Assembly (NCBI RefSeq): GCF_000211815.1
Contig: NZ_GL890840.1
Coordinates: forward strand, 175,014-239,013
From: Moorena producens 3L
GTDB taxonomy: Bacteria > Cyanobacteriota > Cyanobacteriia > Cyanobacteriales > Coleofasciculaceae
DNA length: 64,000 nt
Direction of reading: 5' to 3'
Below the pieces are notes generated by a model, which was given only the letters and a program-made list of their open reading frames with translations, was not told the DNA's origin and made no database searches. Shown here in pieces: positions 16,201 to 24,550 of this stretch (position 1 is the stretch's first letter; each line of letters opens with the position of its first letter). The position numbers and the translations under genes were made by a program.

Positions 16201-19200
16201 ATTTAGCACAGGTCTGGTCAAGCTCAGCCAGCTCTTTGCCAAGCCAAAAGGAATGTTCTAAGTAGAACATTGCACAGAAGGCAGATTGGTCAAAATCTCC
16301 AGTTTCTACCCCTACAGAGTAAGCTTCTAGCAAAGGGGTTAATGTTTCTTTCAGATGCACTTTCCAGGGCTTTGTTCCGAAATTGACCAGCAACATTACT
16401 CCAGATTTAAGCTGTTTCGCATTGAACCGTGCTAATAACTTCAGAGCCAGTTGACCGAATCGATTGTTGCCATCCATATCTCCACAAAGCTGCCAGAGAA
16501 TGACTGCGTAACCTGCATAGGACACAGCAGACAAAGGACAATTGCCATTTTGGAGGGAGAGATTGACCTGTTTCAAAACGACTAACGGAAACAGTAGAGG
16601 ATTGGTCCTATAAGCAACTGGCATCAGTCGCCAGAGGATACTCATCGCCGCTAGTTTTTCGGGTGCGGTCATCACCGGCAAATCAATTAAGTCCTCAATC
16701 TCTTTACCTTCTAAACCTGACTGTGTCTGGTGTAGTGCCAGCCCAATCTCTTCTGGACTGGGCTGTTGGGGCAGTTCTATCCCCAATAACTTCAGGACTT
16801 GGAGCCCGGTGGTAATGGCTTGCTCACCGTGGCTTTGAGCTTTATAGGCTTCAATCGAGACTTCATACGCTGTGATTTTGTCCAGTAGTGTTTTCCCTTG
16901 TGCCAACACCACCTGGACCATTTGCTCCATCTGCTCAAAGTCTGTATTGAGGTATGCCACCTCGGCGGCAGCTTGAGATAGGGCTAGGCTTAGGTCATAC
17001 TGACGTTGCCAGCTATTTTCTCCTAGCAGTTCCAGACCTACTGTTAAATATCTCAGAGCAGCCCCATAGGCCGTCGCCGCCTTCGCTTTTTCTCCAGCAA
17101 TACGATTTAATTGAGCTAATTCATCTCGCTGAGCTTGATCGGTGATTAACTCCACACCATAATTCAACTGGTTGACAATATCAAAAATCTTCTCTTCTCG
17201 TTTTGCTGTCGGGATATTTTTCAACAGCAGTTGCCCAATGGTTAGGTGGGTTAACTGTTTCTGGTCTTCCGGAATCAGAAAATAAGCCGCTTGCTGCACT
17301 CGGTCATGTAAAAACTTGTAAGTTGGGGATTGGTGTTCGCGTAGCGTGGCCAATTGCTGATTGCTGATTGCTGATTGCTGATTGCTGATTGCTGATTGCT
17401 GATTGCTGATTGCTGATTGCTGATTGCTGATTGCTGATTGCTGATTGCTGATTGCTGATTGCTGATTGCTGATTGCTGATTGCTGATTGCTGATTGCTGA
17501 TTGGGATAATTTGGCCTCAGTGCTTGATGGTGAATTACTATTAACGGTGAAGAACTTGTAAATTTCAGTGGTGGGTAACACCAACCCTTCTTGCAGGGAT
17601 TTCCATAAATAATTCGCCGTATCGATTGGGGATTTATCATGAATAATCGCCAGGGTATCCAAATCAAATTGGTGGCCAATACAAGCCGCTACTTTCAAGA
17701 CATCCTGAGTTTCTTTTGGCAACTTCTGTAACTGAAGTGCCATAAATTCTACCACATCATCCGTGAGGGCCAAGGGTCTAATTTGAGCAATATCACACTG
17801 CCAATACCCTTGATCAAAATTAAAGGTGATTAATCGGTCGTGATGGAGGGATTTCAGGAATTGGGTCGCAAAAAACGGATTTCCTTTAGTTTTCTGAGCG
17901 ACTAGTTCGGTCAGGGGTTCGGCCAGTTCTATCCCACAAGTCAGGGTATCGGCAATCAGATGGTTTAAGTCGGATTTACTCAGGGGGTCGAGGGTAATTG
18001 TATTGAGTGAAACGCCAACGTTGGCCATCTCGGACAACGTGAGCATCAATGGATGAGTAGGATTTACCTCATTATCTCGATAAGCACCAATTAGCAGTAG
18101 ATAGGAGGTATTAGTTTCTGCCATCAACACTTGCAGCAACTTCAGGGAAGCCGAATCTGCCCACTGCCAGTCATCGAGGAAAATCACTAGGGGATGTTCC
18201 TTAGTGGTGAAAACTTGGATAAATTTACTAAAGAGCAAATTAAACCGATTTTGGGCCGCCGTACCGGAAAGTTCGGGAGCAGGAGGCTGTTTGCCGATAA
18301 TCCCTTCTAATTCTGGAATCAAATCCACCATCACTTGACCATTCTCACCCAAAGCAGACAGAATTTGTGCTTTCCACTGCATAAGTTGGCTATCAGTTTC
18401 CGTGAGTAATTGCTCCATCAAGTCCCGGAGTGCTTGGACGATGGCACTAAAGGGAATATTACGCTGGAACTGGTCAAACTTACCTTGGATGAAGTAACCC
18501 CGCTGCCGCACAATTGGTTTTTGGACTTCATTGACCACAGCGGTTTTACCAATCCCGGAAAAGCCAGCTACCAGAATCATTTCTGTAGATCCTTCACTGA
18601 CTAGCTCAAAGGCGACCAGTAAGGTATTTACTTCGGCTTGACGCCCGTAGAGTTTTTCCGGAATTACGAAGCGATCGGACCTAGGAGCCGCTACGCGATC
18701 GCAAATATCTCGACTGCCCAACTTAATGTCAGCGATCGCGCCAAATCTTTGCAAGTGATAGGAACACTGTTCTAGGTCATACTTGAGTCCCAAAGCACTC
18801 TGATAACGGTCTTCAGCATTTTTAGCCATCAGTTTACTGATAATTTGGGACAGGAGTGGGGGAATAGCGGGGTTCAGCTGGTGTGGAGCTAATGGTTGTT
18901 TAGCAATATGACAGTGAACCAACTCCATCGGGTCAGTAGTGCTAAAAGGTAACTCTGTGGTGAGCAGCTTGTAGAAGGTTACCCCAGTAGCATAAAAGTC
19001 ACTGCGGTAGTCAATTCCCCGATTCATCCGTCCAGTTTGTTCCGGAGACAGGTAAGCCAGGGTACCTTCGAGGCAGTTAGGACTAGTCAGGATTTGGCTT
19101 TCTTTCGGGAGTAGGGAGGCAATACTGAAGTCAATGAATTTGACTTGACTGGTGGTGGGATTAATCAGGATATTCCTAGGCTTGATGTCTTTGTGGATCA

Positions 19201-19642
19201 CTCGGTGGCGATAGAGTTCATCCAGGATGGAGGCGATTTGAATCGCGATGTGGAGAAATTCCTGAAGTGACTGCTCACGGATCATACCGGGATGCTCTAG
19301 CTGATCCGTTATCCGTCTTTGGTGCAAGCTATCAGTGGTATACTCTTCCAGGGAGATGCCACCAAAGTCTTCCATCACCAATACCAAGGTATTGTGGTAG
19401 GACTCCAAGCTATAGATTTGGATAATTCCGGGATGGTCAAGATTTTTGGCAATAGTGTACTGATTGCGGAACTGGACAAGTTCCTGGAAGCTGGGATAGG
19501 GATTATTCAGCAGTTTGAGTACTACTGGTGTGTGGTCTGAGTTCCTAGTGCCACGATAAACTAGGGTTCTCGACCCATGGTAGACCAGGTCAGTGATGCA
19601 ATAGCCTTTAATGTTGGGAGCAGTTGTGTTCATGGGTGACAT
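13244..19642 (-). CDS. Giant hybrid Ser/Thr kinase - AAA - GAF - histidine kinase - receiver protein
   Basis: The 2132-residue protein starts with a Ser/Thr kinase domain (residues about 10-270, catalytic loop VIHKDIKPRNIL). An AAA_16-type ATPase follows, with the P-loop GFSGIGKT near residue 362 and FLDDWQWAD as Walker B. A long helical region leads to a GAF domain (about 1435-1590), then HisKA (MSHELHTPLNGI, phospho-His near 1624). The HATPase has DSGVGM and GLGLAIS. A receiver domain comes next (LTDLVMPV, Asp near 1973), and then a helical tail. This architecture is common in filamentous cyanobacteria and in Synechocystis-type multi-sensor kinases. Two oddities sit in the coding sequence: a 7-nt array encoding AISNQQS repeats (residues about 713-763) and a palindromic repeat encoding about 55 residues within the HATPase domain (about 1761-1815). 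Confidence 0.93.
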   Translation of the reverse strand: MSPMNTTAPNIKGYCITDLVYHGSRTLVYRGTRNSDHTPVVLKLLNNPYPSFQELVQFRNQYTIAKNLDHPGIIQIYSLESYHNTLVLVMEDFGGISLEEYTTDSLHQRRITDQLEHPGMIREQSLQEFLHIAIQIASILDELYRHRVIHKDIKPRNILINPTTSQVKFIDFSIASLLPKESQILTSPNCLEGTLAYLSPEQTGRMNRGIDYRSDFYATGVTFYKLLTTELPFSTTDPMELVHCHIAKQPLAPHQLNPAIPPLLSQIISKLMAKNAEDRYQSALGLKYDLEQCSYHLQRFGAIADIKLGSRDICDRVAAPRSDRFVIPEKLYGRQAEVNTLLVAFELVSEGSTEMILVAGFSGIGKTAVVNEVQKPIVRQRGYFIQGKFDQFQRNIPFSAIVQALRDLMEQLLTETDSQLMQWKAQILSALGENGQVMVDLIPELEGIIGKQPPAPELSGTAAQNRFNLLFSKFIQVFTTKEHPLVIFLDDWQWADSASLKLLQVLMAETNTSYLLLIGAYRDNEVNPTHPLMLTLSEMANVGVSLNTITLDPLSKSDLNHLIADTLTCGIELAEPLTELVAQKTKGNPFFATQFLKSLHHDRLITFNFDQGYWQCDIAQIRPLALTDDVVEFMALQLQKLPKETQDVLKVAACIGHQFDLDTLAIIHDKSPIDTANYLWKSLQEGLVLPTTEIYKFFTVNSNSPSSTEAKLSQSAISNQQSAISNQQSAISNQQSAISNQQSAISNQQSAISNQQSAISNQQLATLREHQSPTYKFLHDRVQQAAYFLIPEDQKQLTHLTIGQLLLKNIPTAKREEKIFDIVNQLNYGVELITDQAQRDELAQLNRIAGEKAKAATAYGAALRYLTVGLELLGENSWQRQYDLSLALSQAAAEVAYLNTDFEQMEQMVQVVLAQGKTLLDKITAYEVSIEAYKAQSHGEQAITTGLQVLKLLGIELPQQPSPEEIGLALHQTQSGLEGKEIEDLIDLPVMTAPEKLAAMSILWRLMPVAYRTNPLLFPLVVLKQVNLSLQNGNCPLSAVSYAGYAVILWQLCGDMDGNNRFGQLALKLLARFNAKQLKSGVMLLVNFGTKPWKVHLKETLTPLLEAYSVGVETGDFDQSAFCAMFYLEHSFWLGKELAELDQTCAKYYQGIDQLKQEMPRQFTAITWQLVLNLLGQAENYCCLRGEVYDEQIMLPLHQEFNNLRAIYTLHLNKLFLCYLFQDYRQAWQHAIITENYLDGAPAVFVFAVFYWYDSLTRLALYPQQNHAQQKQSLDKIAHNQDKIKKWADHAPMNYLHKFYLVEAERYRVLGQKLEAMEYYERAIAGAKENQYIQEEALANELAAKFYLEWGFETIAQAYLSCAYYGYSRWGALAKVEDLEIRYPQFLSSILTEKTINISTGETITNLTTQGVNTTTTNGSTTFDLATVIKASQALSGQIQLDQLLSTLMQVVMENAGADKCALILVKGDRLVIEAMETSNQLAFVESMPVEESPDIPQSAINYVKRKSETLVINDITVETILAADPYFISQQPRSLMCTPIIHQGKLIGLLYLENNLTTGAFTSDRLEVLNLLTSQAAIYLENAQLYSNLEEKVAERTAELAQAKQAADAVNQAKSEFLSNMSHELHTPLNGILGYSQILKQDGYLGTRQIDGLSIIEESGNHLLTLINDILDLSKIEARKIELYPSDLHFPTFIESVVGIIRMRALEKDILFKYDPVGNLPNGIQADEKRLRQILINLLGNAVKFTDHGQVTLRVSLQPFSDELTSLQTAASPLNHPILGDFNSISPTGALSVGELNSPRVAPQNCGARGAKLAVIEQQQTTSVIRFEVIDSGVGMSPEQLETIFQPFEQVGDTQRRSARTGLGLAISKQLVELMGGQLMVTSEFGKGSTFWFEIPFTVVKTVTKAQPEIVGKIKGYKGKRCQILVVDGQLENRLVLLNMLAPIGFDIVTAEDGEQAVYMAAELHPDLILTDLVMPVKTGFEAVNEIRQIPEIKDIPIIAVSASFLDMDHNKSKIIGCQAFLSKPIDQNKLFALLEQYLPIEWVYEPIDDMGLSKNGTISSQTAAIIPPPPEEMEVLYELAMLGSMRKIRDRAMFIEHLHENYRPFANKLKDLADGFQEQAILTLVESYIN
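14195..14374. repeat. In-frame palindromic interspersed repeat, copy 2
   Basis: This is a longer relative of the element at 5849-5975, with an extra 48 bp in the middle. It encodes DELTSLQTAASPLNHPILGD and further residues between two strands of the kinase's HATPase domain. The length difference is a multiple of three, so both copies keep their host frame. Confidence 0.8.
17353..17503. repeat. Coding heptamer array, 21 full units of ATTGCTG
   Basis: 21 perfect ATTGCTG units plus ATTG, within the giant kinase gene. On the coding strand every frame gives the same cyclic peptide AISNQQS, so the array never creates a stop codon there. Gain or loss of one or two units would shift the downstream frame. 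A GTTCGCGTAGCGTGGCCAA repeat abuts it at 17337-17354. Confidence 0.95.
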
Positions 19643-19827
19643 ACCTACGTGAGGGTATAGGGCATCTGGACCAATTCAAGCGGACTCACTTTATAGATTT
19701 CCCGTTTCCGCCAGACTAGGTAACATTGAGCCAGGCACTCAGCAGCTAGGTGCCATGGAATGCTATCGGATCAAGAAAGCTAAACTAAGGAAAATTACCC
19801 AAGTGAAGCTAGCGGGGAATCTCAACC

Positions 19828-20070
19828 ATGCTCAAACCCAAATTAACCTTAATTGCTTTCCTATCAACTACTGGAATTGCCAGTGCTGTTTTGTTGGGTT
19901 CAGTTAGTCCAGCTGAATCTTGTATGTACAAGAAGTCGATTAACTACATAAGATCTGAGCAAGTGAATTGGTTACGCTCTCCTTGGGCAGCGGTTATTAC
20001 CTTGCCAGGACTAGCTATGGCAGCAGCTTTGTACCTGGGTAATCGCTATTACTTAAGCGATCGCCAGTGA
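19828..20070 (+). CDS. Small membrane protein, unknown
   Basis: This 80-residue protein has a hydrophobic N terminus (LTLIAFLSTTGIASAVLLGS, signal peptide or first helix). A short region with one Cys follows, then a second hydrophobic stretch (AAVITLPGLAMAAALYLG) and a basic end. The predicted cleavage region is SVSPAES. No family is recognised. It is preceded by a short AT-rich leader and followed by heptamer arrays, and it is not in an operon. Confidence 0.6.
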   Translation: MLKPKLTLIAFLSTTGIASAVLLGSVSPAESCMYKKSINYIRSEQVNWLRSPWAAVITLPGLAMAAALYLGNRYYLSDRQ

Positions 20071-20110
20071 GCTTGTAAGCATATGCGCTACAGATGGTGC
20101 TACTTGAGGT

Positions 20111-20335
20111 GCGGTCAGCTGTCAGCCCTCAGCCCTCAGCCCTCAGCGGTCAGCGGTCAGTGGTCAGCCATTCGTGTAGCGTCAGTATTGGCCTTTGGCT
20201 GATAGCTGATAGCTGATAGCTGATAGCTGATAGCTGATAGCTGATAGCTGATAGCTGATAGCTGATAGCTGATAGCTGATAGCTGATAGCTGATAGCTGA
20301 TAGCTGATAGCTGATAGCTGATAGCTGATAGCTGA
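20111..20335. repeat. Large heptamer arrays
   Basis: A mixed GTCAGCC / CAGCGGT array (about 20116-20166), then about nineteen GATAGCT units (about 20191-20333), which is the longest GATAGCT run in the window. It lies between two plus-strand membrane-protein genes. Confidence 0.95.
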
Positions 20336-20402
20336 ATGCTTACAAAAAAATTGATTAAAATAGTATAAAATATACTAGTCCTAAATCAGTGGAGAAATCA
20401 CT

Positions 20403-21485
20403 ATGATTCAACAGGAAGAGGAAGTAACTTATACCCAAAAGACAGAGCGCATCCAAGCCTTTACCCAACTGATTAAGTCAGTGGCTCCACTGATTTGGAC
20501 TGTAGTAATTATTATTGTATTCATTCCCTTAGTCAGCAAACTTATAATCCCCCATTCGACCAATCCTGCTCAAATTACCCCCTCGACTGAACCAACAGTT
20601 GTTATTGAACCTCGTCCCGACTTTAGTAAAGTTAATCAAGCGGTTGCTGATGCCGTTAAAGCATCTCACGCCAGTGCTGAAGGGTTTGCGGCCCAGGAGT
20701 TAGATGTTTGGGAAGCAGAGTTAATCCCCCGTGTGGATAGTTTTTTGGATTGGTATTTTGATTATTTCAATCAGAAAAAGATGGAGCTTTCAGTTCCTTT
20801 TATGTGGGGAAAGTATGCTATCATGCATCAAATCAATACCAAGCTACCCTCTGGCAAGGAAGCGATTGACGCCAAACTTACCGAGACGTTCCAAAAAGAA
20901 TTTTCTAAACGAGTACTGGTTCCTCAAAATGCTCAAATGAGGATGGAACTAATCACGAATGATACGATTGAATTATATATGGCTGAGTTGGGCAACAATC
21001 TTAGTGACATCCAAAGCCAATATCAAATTCCTCAAGGTCAGTGGGATAGATATATTAACGAAATTTCGACGACAATTAATGATACAGAAGGTAACCTATC
21101 CAATATTTCCCTGAAATTGTTAATTGGTGGTAGTGGTTACTTGGTCGCTAAACCTATCCTGGTTTCCATGGGAGGAAAAGTAGCCAGTAAAGTTAGCAGC
21201 AAACTAGCTGGAAAAGCCGCCAGTAAAATGGCAGCAAAAACTGGTGGTTTAGTGGCAACGGAGTTAGGAGCAAGTATAATTGATCCCCTGGCTGGTATCG
21301 GTTTATTAATTTGGGATGTTTGGGATTACCGCCACACCCTTAAAGTCGAGAAACCTATTTTACGCAGCAATATATTAGGATACTTAAAACAGGTCAAAAA
21401 ATCTTTGTTGAACAATCCTGAAACTGGGATTATGACAGCAATTTATCAGTTAGAAGATGGGATTTTAAAGTCAGTTGAATCGTAA
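20403..21485 (+). CDS. Membrane-anchored protein of unknown function
   Basis: The protein has 360 residues. A short cytoplasmic N terminus is followed by one transmembrane helix (APLIWTVVIIIVFIPLVS, about residues 29-46). A mostly helical domain comes next, then a Gly/Ala/Lys-rich amphipathic stretch (VASKVSSKLAGKAASKMAAK) inside a second hydrophobic region up to DPLAGIGLLIWDVWDYRHT. This pattern recalls proteins that insert into membranes through GxxxG-rich helices, but I recognise no family. It is flanked by heptamer arrays and has no operon partner. Confidence 0.75.
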   Translation: MIQQEEEVTYTQKTERIQAFTQLIKSVAPLIWTVVIIIVFIPLVSKLIIPHSTNPAQITPSTEPTVVIEPRPDFSKVNQAVADAVKASHASAEGFAAQELDVWEAELIPRVDSFLDWYFDYFNQKKMELSVPFMWGKYAIMHQINTKLPSGKEAIDAKLTETFQKEFSKRVLVPQNAQMRMELITNDTIELYMAELGNNLSDIQSQYQIPQGQWDRYINEISTTINDTEGNLSNISLKLLIGGSGYLVAKPILVSMGGKVASKVSSKLAGKAASKMAAKTGGLVATELGASIIDPLAGIGLLIWDVWDYRHTLKVEKPILRSNILGYLKQVKKSLLNNPETGIMTAIYQLEDGILKSVES

Positions 21486-21665
21486 GCGGTCAGCAGTCAA
21501 CAGTAAGCTGTCAACAGTAAGCTGTCAGGGGTCAGGGGTCAGGGGTCAGGGGTCAGGGGTCAGGGGTCAGCTTATTTTATTCAAAAGCGTTCCCTTAGGG
21601 TGGCCTACGGCCAATGGCTAATAGCTGATTACTGATTACTGATAGCTGATAGCTGAATGCTTACC
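21484..21665. repeat. Mixed heptamer arrays and GTGGCCTACGGCC repeat
   Basis: AGTCAAC / AGCTGTC units, about seven GGGGTCA units (about 21526-21571), a GGGTGGCCTACGGCCAA motif (about 21597) and a short GATAGCT run to about 21655. Confidence 0.85.
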
Positions 21666-21867
21666 TTCAACCTTGGCCTAAAGGCCACGCGATCGCTGAA
21701 AGCGGGACTTCTTCCATCGCGTTCAACCTTAAACCTTAAAAGATTGATCAATTTGGTCTATAAATGTGCCCAATGCCTTGACATATCGCCACAAGTTAGA
21801 TTAGACCATCAATAATATGTGCTTATAGTTTAAACCGGATTGGATATTACTCAACCTGGGGCATCCT

Positions 21868-22890
21868 ATGGAAATTTCCTTAATTAAACAAGGGCAATTA
21901 AATGCCCAGAACTGGTCTGGCACTGATATAACACCAGACGTGTCAGTGGTGGTACCAATCTACAATGAGGTGGAGAGTTTGCCCCACCTGATTCATGCGA
22001 TCGCATCCACCTTAACCGATACTAAGCTCACCTATGAGCTTATTTGTGTCGATGATGGGTCCACAGATGGTTCAACCCAACTGCTCAAGGAACAAGTCCT
22101 CTCCCGCCCTGATTTGCGAGGGGTAATTTTGCGTCGCAACTATGGTCAAACTGCTGCGATGGCAGCTGGGTTTAATTATGCTCGGGGTCGTGCCATTGTT
22201 ACCTTAGATGGTGACCTACAAAATGATCCAGCCGACATTCCCATGCTGCTTGCCAAACTTGAGGAAGGATATGACTTGGTTAGTGGCTGGCGTAAAAAAC
22301 GGCAGGATGCGGCTGTGACTCGTTTACTGCCATCCAAAATTGCCAACTGGCTGATTGGACGCACCACTGGGGTTAAACTCCATGACTATGGCTGTTCTCT
22401 GAAAGCTTATCGCTCGGAATTGGTAGCAGACATGAACCTGTACGGTGAGTTACATCGGTTTTTACCAGCCTTGGCATTTATTGAGGGGGCAAGAATTACC
22501 GAGTTACCCGTGCGTCACCATGCTCGTCGCTATGGTAGTAGTAAGTATGGTCTGGGGCGAACGTTCCGGGTGCTAATGGATTTGTTGACCATCTTCTTTA
22601 TGAAGAAATTCCTCACCCGACCCATGCATGTATTTGGATTACTAGGTCTGAGTTCCCTAGGCACGGGCATAATCATTGGGACTTATCTGACCATTCTCAA
22701 GCTAGGTCTTAATGAAGATATCGGGGATCGGCCTTTACTAATCTTGGCAGTACTCTTGATCTCGACTGGTGTACAACTGTTTAGTCTTGGTCTACTAGGA
22801 GAACTACTGATGCGTACTTACCACGAATCTCAGGGAAGACCGATTTATCGGGTCAGAGAAGTGGTGTCCTTTAATGTTGAACAACCTTAG
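21868..22890 (+). CDS. Polyprenyl-phosphate glycosyltransferase-like GT2 protein
   Basis: This 340-residue protein has a GT-A domain with VVVPIYNEVESL, the DDGSTDGS motif, the DGDLQNDPADIP metal-binding segment and GWRKKRQD. Two transmembrane helices follow near residues 230-310. This is the DPM1/GtrB-like layout: transfer of a sugar from a nucleotide to undecaprenyl phosphate on the cytoplasmic face, giving a lipid-linked donor for GT-C enzymes. It opens the glycan cluster and could supply the two GT39-type transferases at 36686-39836. It is followed by a hairpin terminator within a small inverted-repeat element. Confidence 0.9.
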   Translation: MEISLIKQGQLNAQNWSGTDITPDVSVVVPIYNEVESLPHLIHAIASTLTDTKLTYELICVDDGSTDGSTQLLKEQVLSRPDLRGVILRRNYGQTAAMAAGFNYARGRAIVTLDGDLQNDPADIPMLLAKLEEGYDLVSGWRKKRQDAAVTRLLPSKIANWLIGRTTGVKLHDYGCSLKAYRSELVADMNLYGELHRFLPALAFIEGARITELPVRHHARRYGSSKYGLGRTFRVLMDLLTIFFMKKFLTRPMHVFGLLGLSSLGTGIIIGTYLTILKLGLNEDIGDRPLLILAVLLISTGVQLFSLGLLGELLMRTYHESQGRPIYRVREVVSFNVEQP

Positions 22891-23025
22891 TGATAAGTAG
22901 GTGAGCTTAATTATCCGTAAAATAGCGATTGAGATTCAAAATGCTGAAAACCCCTTTAATAAAGGGTTTCAGCTTTATTTTCGTATTTTGAGTTTTAACG
23001 TTTATTTATGCCCACCTACTTATCA
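22891..23025. repeat. MITE-like element with 13-bp terminal inverted repeats
   Basis: TGATAAGTAGGTG at 22891-22903 is inverted as CACCTACTTATCA at 23013-23025, enclosing a 135-bp AT-rich element directly after the GT2 stop codon. It has no coding capacity. No clear target duplication is visible. Confidence 0.6.
22943..22980 (+). terminator. Terminator hairpin after the GT2 gene
   Basis: GCTGAAAACCCCTTT pairs with AAAGGGTTTCAGC with two single-base bulges, then TTTATTTT. It lies inside the inverted-repeat element at 22891-23025, so that element may supply the gene's terminator. Confidence 0.7.
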
Positions 23026-23074
23026 ATTGGAAATCAAGTTGGTTAGTGGCTAACCAAAGTATCATCGTAAGCAT

Positions 23075-23117
23075 TCAGCATTCAGCCCTTAGCTGTCAGC
23101 TAAGGGCTGAATGCTGA
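23075..23117. repeat. 20-bp-stem hairpin
   Basis: A near-perfect inverted repeat (AGCATTCAGCCCTTAGCT against its complement, 3-nt loop GTC), extendable by two pairs. It lies in the 679-bp gap 22891-23569. The rest of that gap is AT-rich, with no gene and no certain promoter. The arms resemble the CAGCC/AGCTGTC heptamer family arranged head to head. Confidence 0.75.
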
Positions 23118-23569
23118 GCTCAAATTTAAATGCATATTAGCTTAGCCGCTAACCAAGGCGATTTCTTGAAGATTGGGAATTTGTAAAGATTATATGAAGT
23201 TTCTCATCAAGATTTCATTAAGCTCCAGATTACTAGTTGATTTGGAGAATTTATTTAGGTTCTAATTAAAATAGATTTTTTTCATAACACTTAGTTGGGC
23301 AGTATGGTTCATCCTCATGGAATAAAGTAGGAGCAGTTTTAGTTTATAGTTAAAGCATTATTTAATCCATTTGTATCGGTGTTTACCATTGAGTCATACA
23401 TTCTTGCTAAGTCAGGGGTTTTAGTCATAGCTGAAATTAACCACTGGTGATTGTAAAATTATCTTAAGCTCTACCGGAAACTTACTGAGCAATAGTGGAG
23501 TTTAAATCAAGCTGGCTTGGAAATGGGGCGCTCTTGATTAGAGTGCTTTAAATATAGGGGGAGATAAAC

Positions 23570-24259
23570 GTGTATTTAACGAGCAAAACTGATCGGCTTA
23601 CTGATCGGCTTGAGGTCAAAAGCAGCAGGGATGAATTGACTGTCTGGGAGAATCAACCAGTCTCCTATGATGAACGAAATGTCAGTAGGATGAACATTCT
23701 ATTACTCGCTCCTCATCCGTTTTATCAGAATCGTGGCACACCCATCGCAGTCAACCTGGTTTTGAAGGTGCTTTCTGAACGGGGAGACCAAGTTGATGTC
23801 GTGACTTATCCTGAAGGGCGTGACATCAAGTATGAAAATATCAAGGTATACCGAACCCCTAAGCTACCCTGGGTTCGCAATATACGACCAGGCTTCTCCT
23901 GGAAAAAAATCGTCTGTGATTTTTTCATGTTGCTTGCTGTAATTCGCCTAGTGACTAAGAAACGCTACGATTTGGTTCATGCTGGAGAGGAATCAGTCTT
24001 TATCGGTTTAGGGCTCAAAATCCTGTGTAAGATTCCCTATATCTATGACATGGATTCATCTCTAGCCCAACAAATGATTGAAAAGTATCCTTTGCTACAG
24101 ATTTTTTCGTCACTATTCAACTTTTTTGAAGGACTGGCTGTGAAGAATGCCAAAGTTGTGGTTTCAGTTTGCGATGCTTTGGCAGCAGATATTCAAAAGT
24201 ACAAGCCCAGAAAAACTGTAGTTATTCCAGATATATCGTTGCTTAACTCTAATCTTTAA
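23570..24259 (+). CDS. GT4-type glycosyltransferase, N-terminal half (split gene)
   Basis: The gene starts with GTG at 23570 behind a purine-rich GGGGGAGA. It encodes a GT-B N-terminal Rossmann domain (MNILLLAPHPFYQNRGTPIA, ...RYDLVHAGEESVFIGLGLKI), preceded by about 40 extra residues. It ends abruptly ...PDISLLNSNL, where a GT4 enzyme should enter the interdomain linker. The C-terminal domain follows at 24531-25142 in another frame. Removing 301 bp between two copies of TAATCT gives ...LLNSNLRRELGIHNVLLMYV in one frame, an enzyme of about 423 residues. GT4 enzymes transfer sugars from nucleotide donors, and the donor site is on the missing half. A functional two-chain enzyme is possible but unlikely. 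Confidence 0.8.
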   Translation: MYLTSKTDRLTDRLEVKSSRDELTVWENQPVSYDERNVSRMNILLLAPHPFYQNRGTPIAVNLVLKVLSERGDQVDVVTYPEGRDIKYENIKVYRTPKLPWVRNIRPGFSWKKIVCDFFMLLAVIRLVTKKRYDLVHAGEESVFIGLGLKILCKIPYIYDMDSSLAQQMIEKYPLLQIFSSLFNFFEGLAVKNAKVVVSVCDALAADIQKYKPRKTVVIPDISLLNSNL

Positions 24260-24550
24260 CAAATTAATAAAAAGTCTTTAAAGTTAGACTAAATATTTAA
24301 AACCTCCATACTTTATAATTTGAGTTAAATAAATTTATAATTATTGTTAATAATGAACAGAACATATTGTTTTGATGTCCTAAGAATACGTTTTATTTTG
24401 TAAGGAAAGATAATTCTAGTAAAAATGTGCAGGTTTGTGTTAAATTTTGCTTAAAGATTCAACAGTTTCAAGATTCAACTTCAAGATTCAACTTCAAGAT
24501 TCAACTTCAAGATTCAACATTGGTGTAACTATGTATAGTACTATTTATAG
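24256..24550. other. 295-bp insertion splitting the GT4 gene
   Basis: AT-rich, non-coding DNA is flanked by TAATCT at 24250-24255 and 24551-24556. It carries four to five tandem copies of a 13-nt unit TTCAAGATTCAAC near 24465-24520. The ends do not form an obvious inverted repeat, and I find no intron boundary motif. Its origin is unknown. Confidence 0.7.

Noticed and set aside
13244..19642. Mis-assembled fusion of several kinase genes
   Set aside because: Ser/Thr kinase - AAA - GAF - HisKA - receiver in one chain is an established cyanobacterial architecture, and the frame is continuous.
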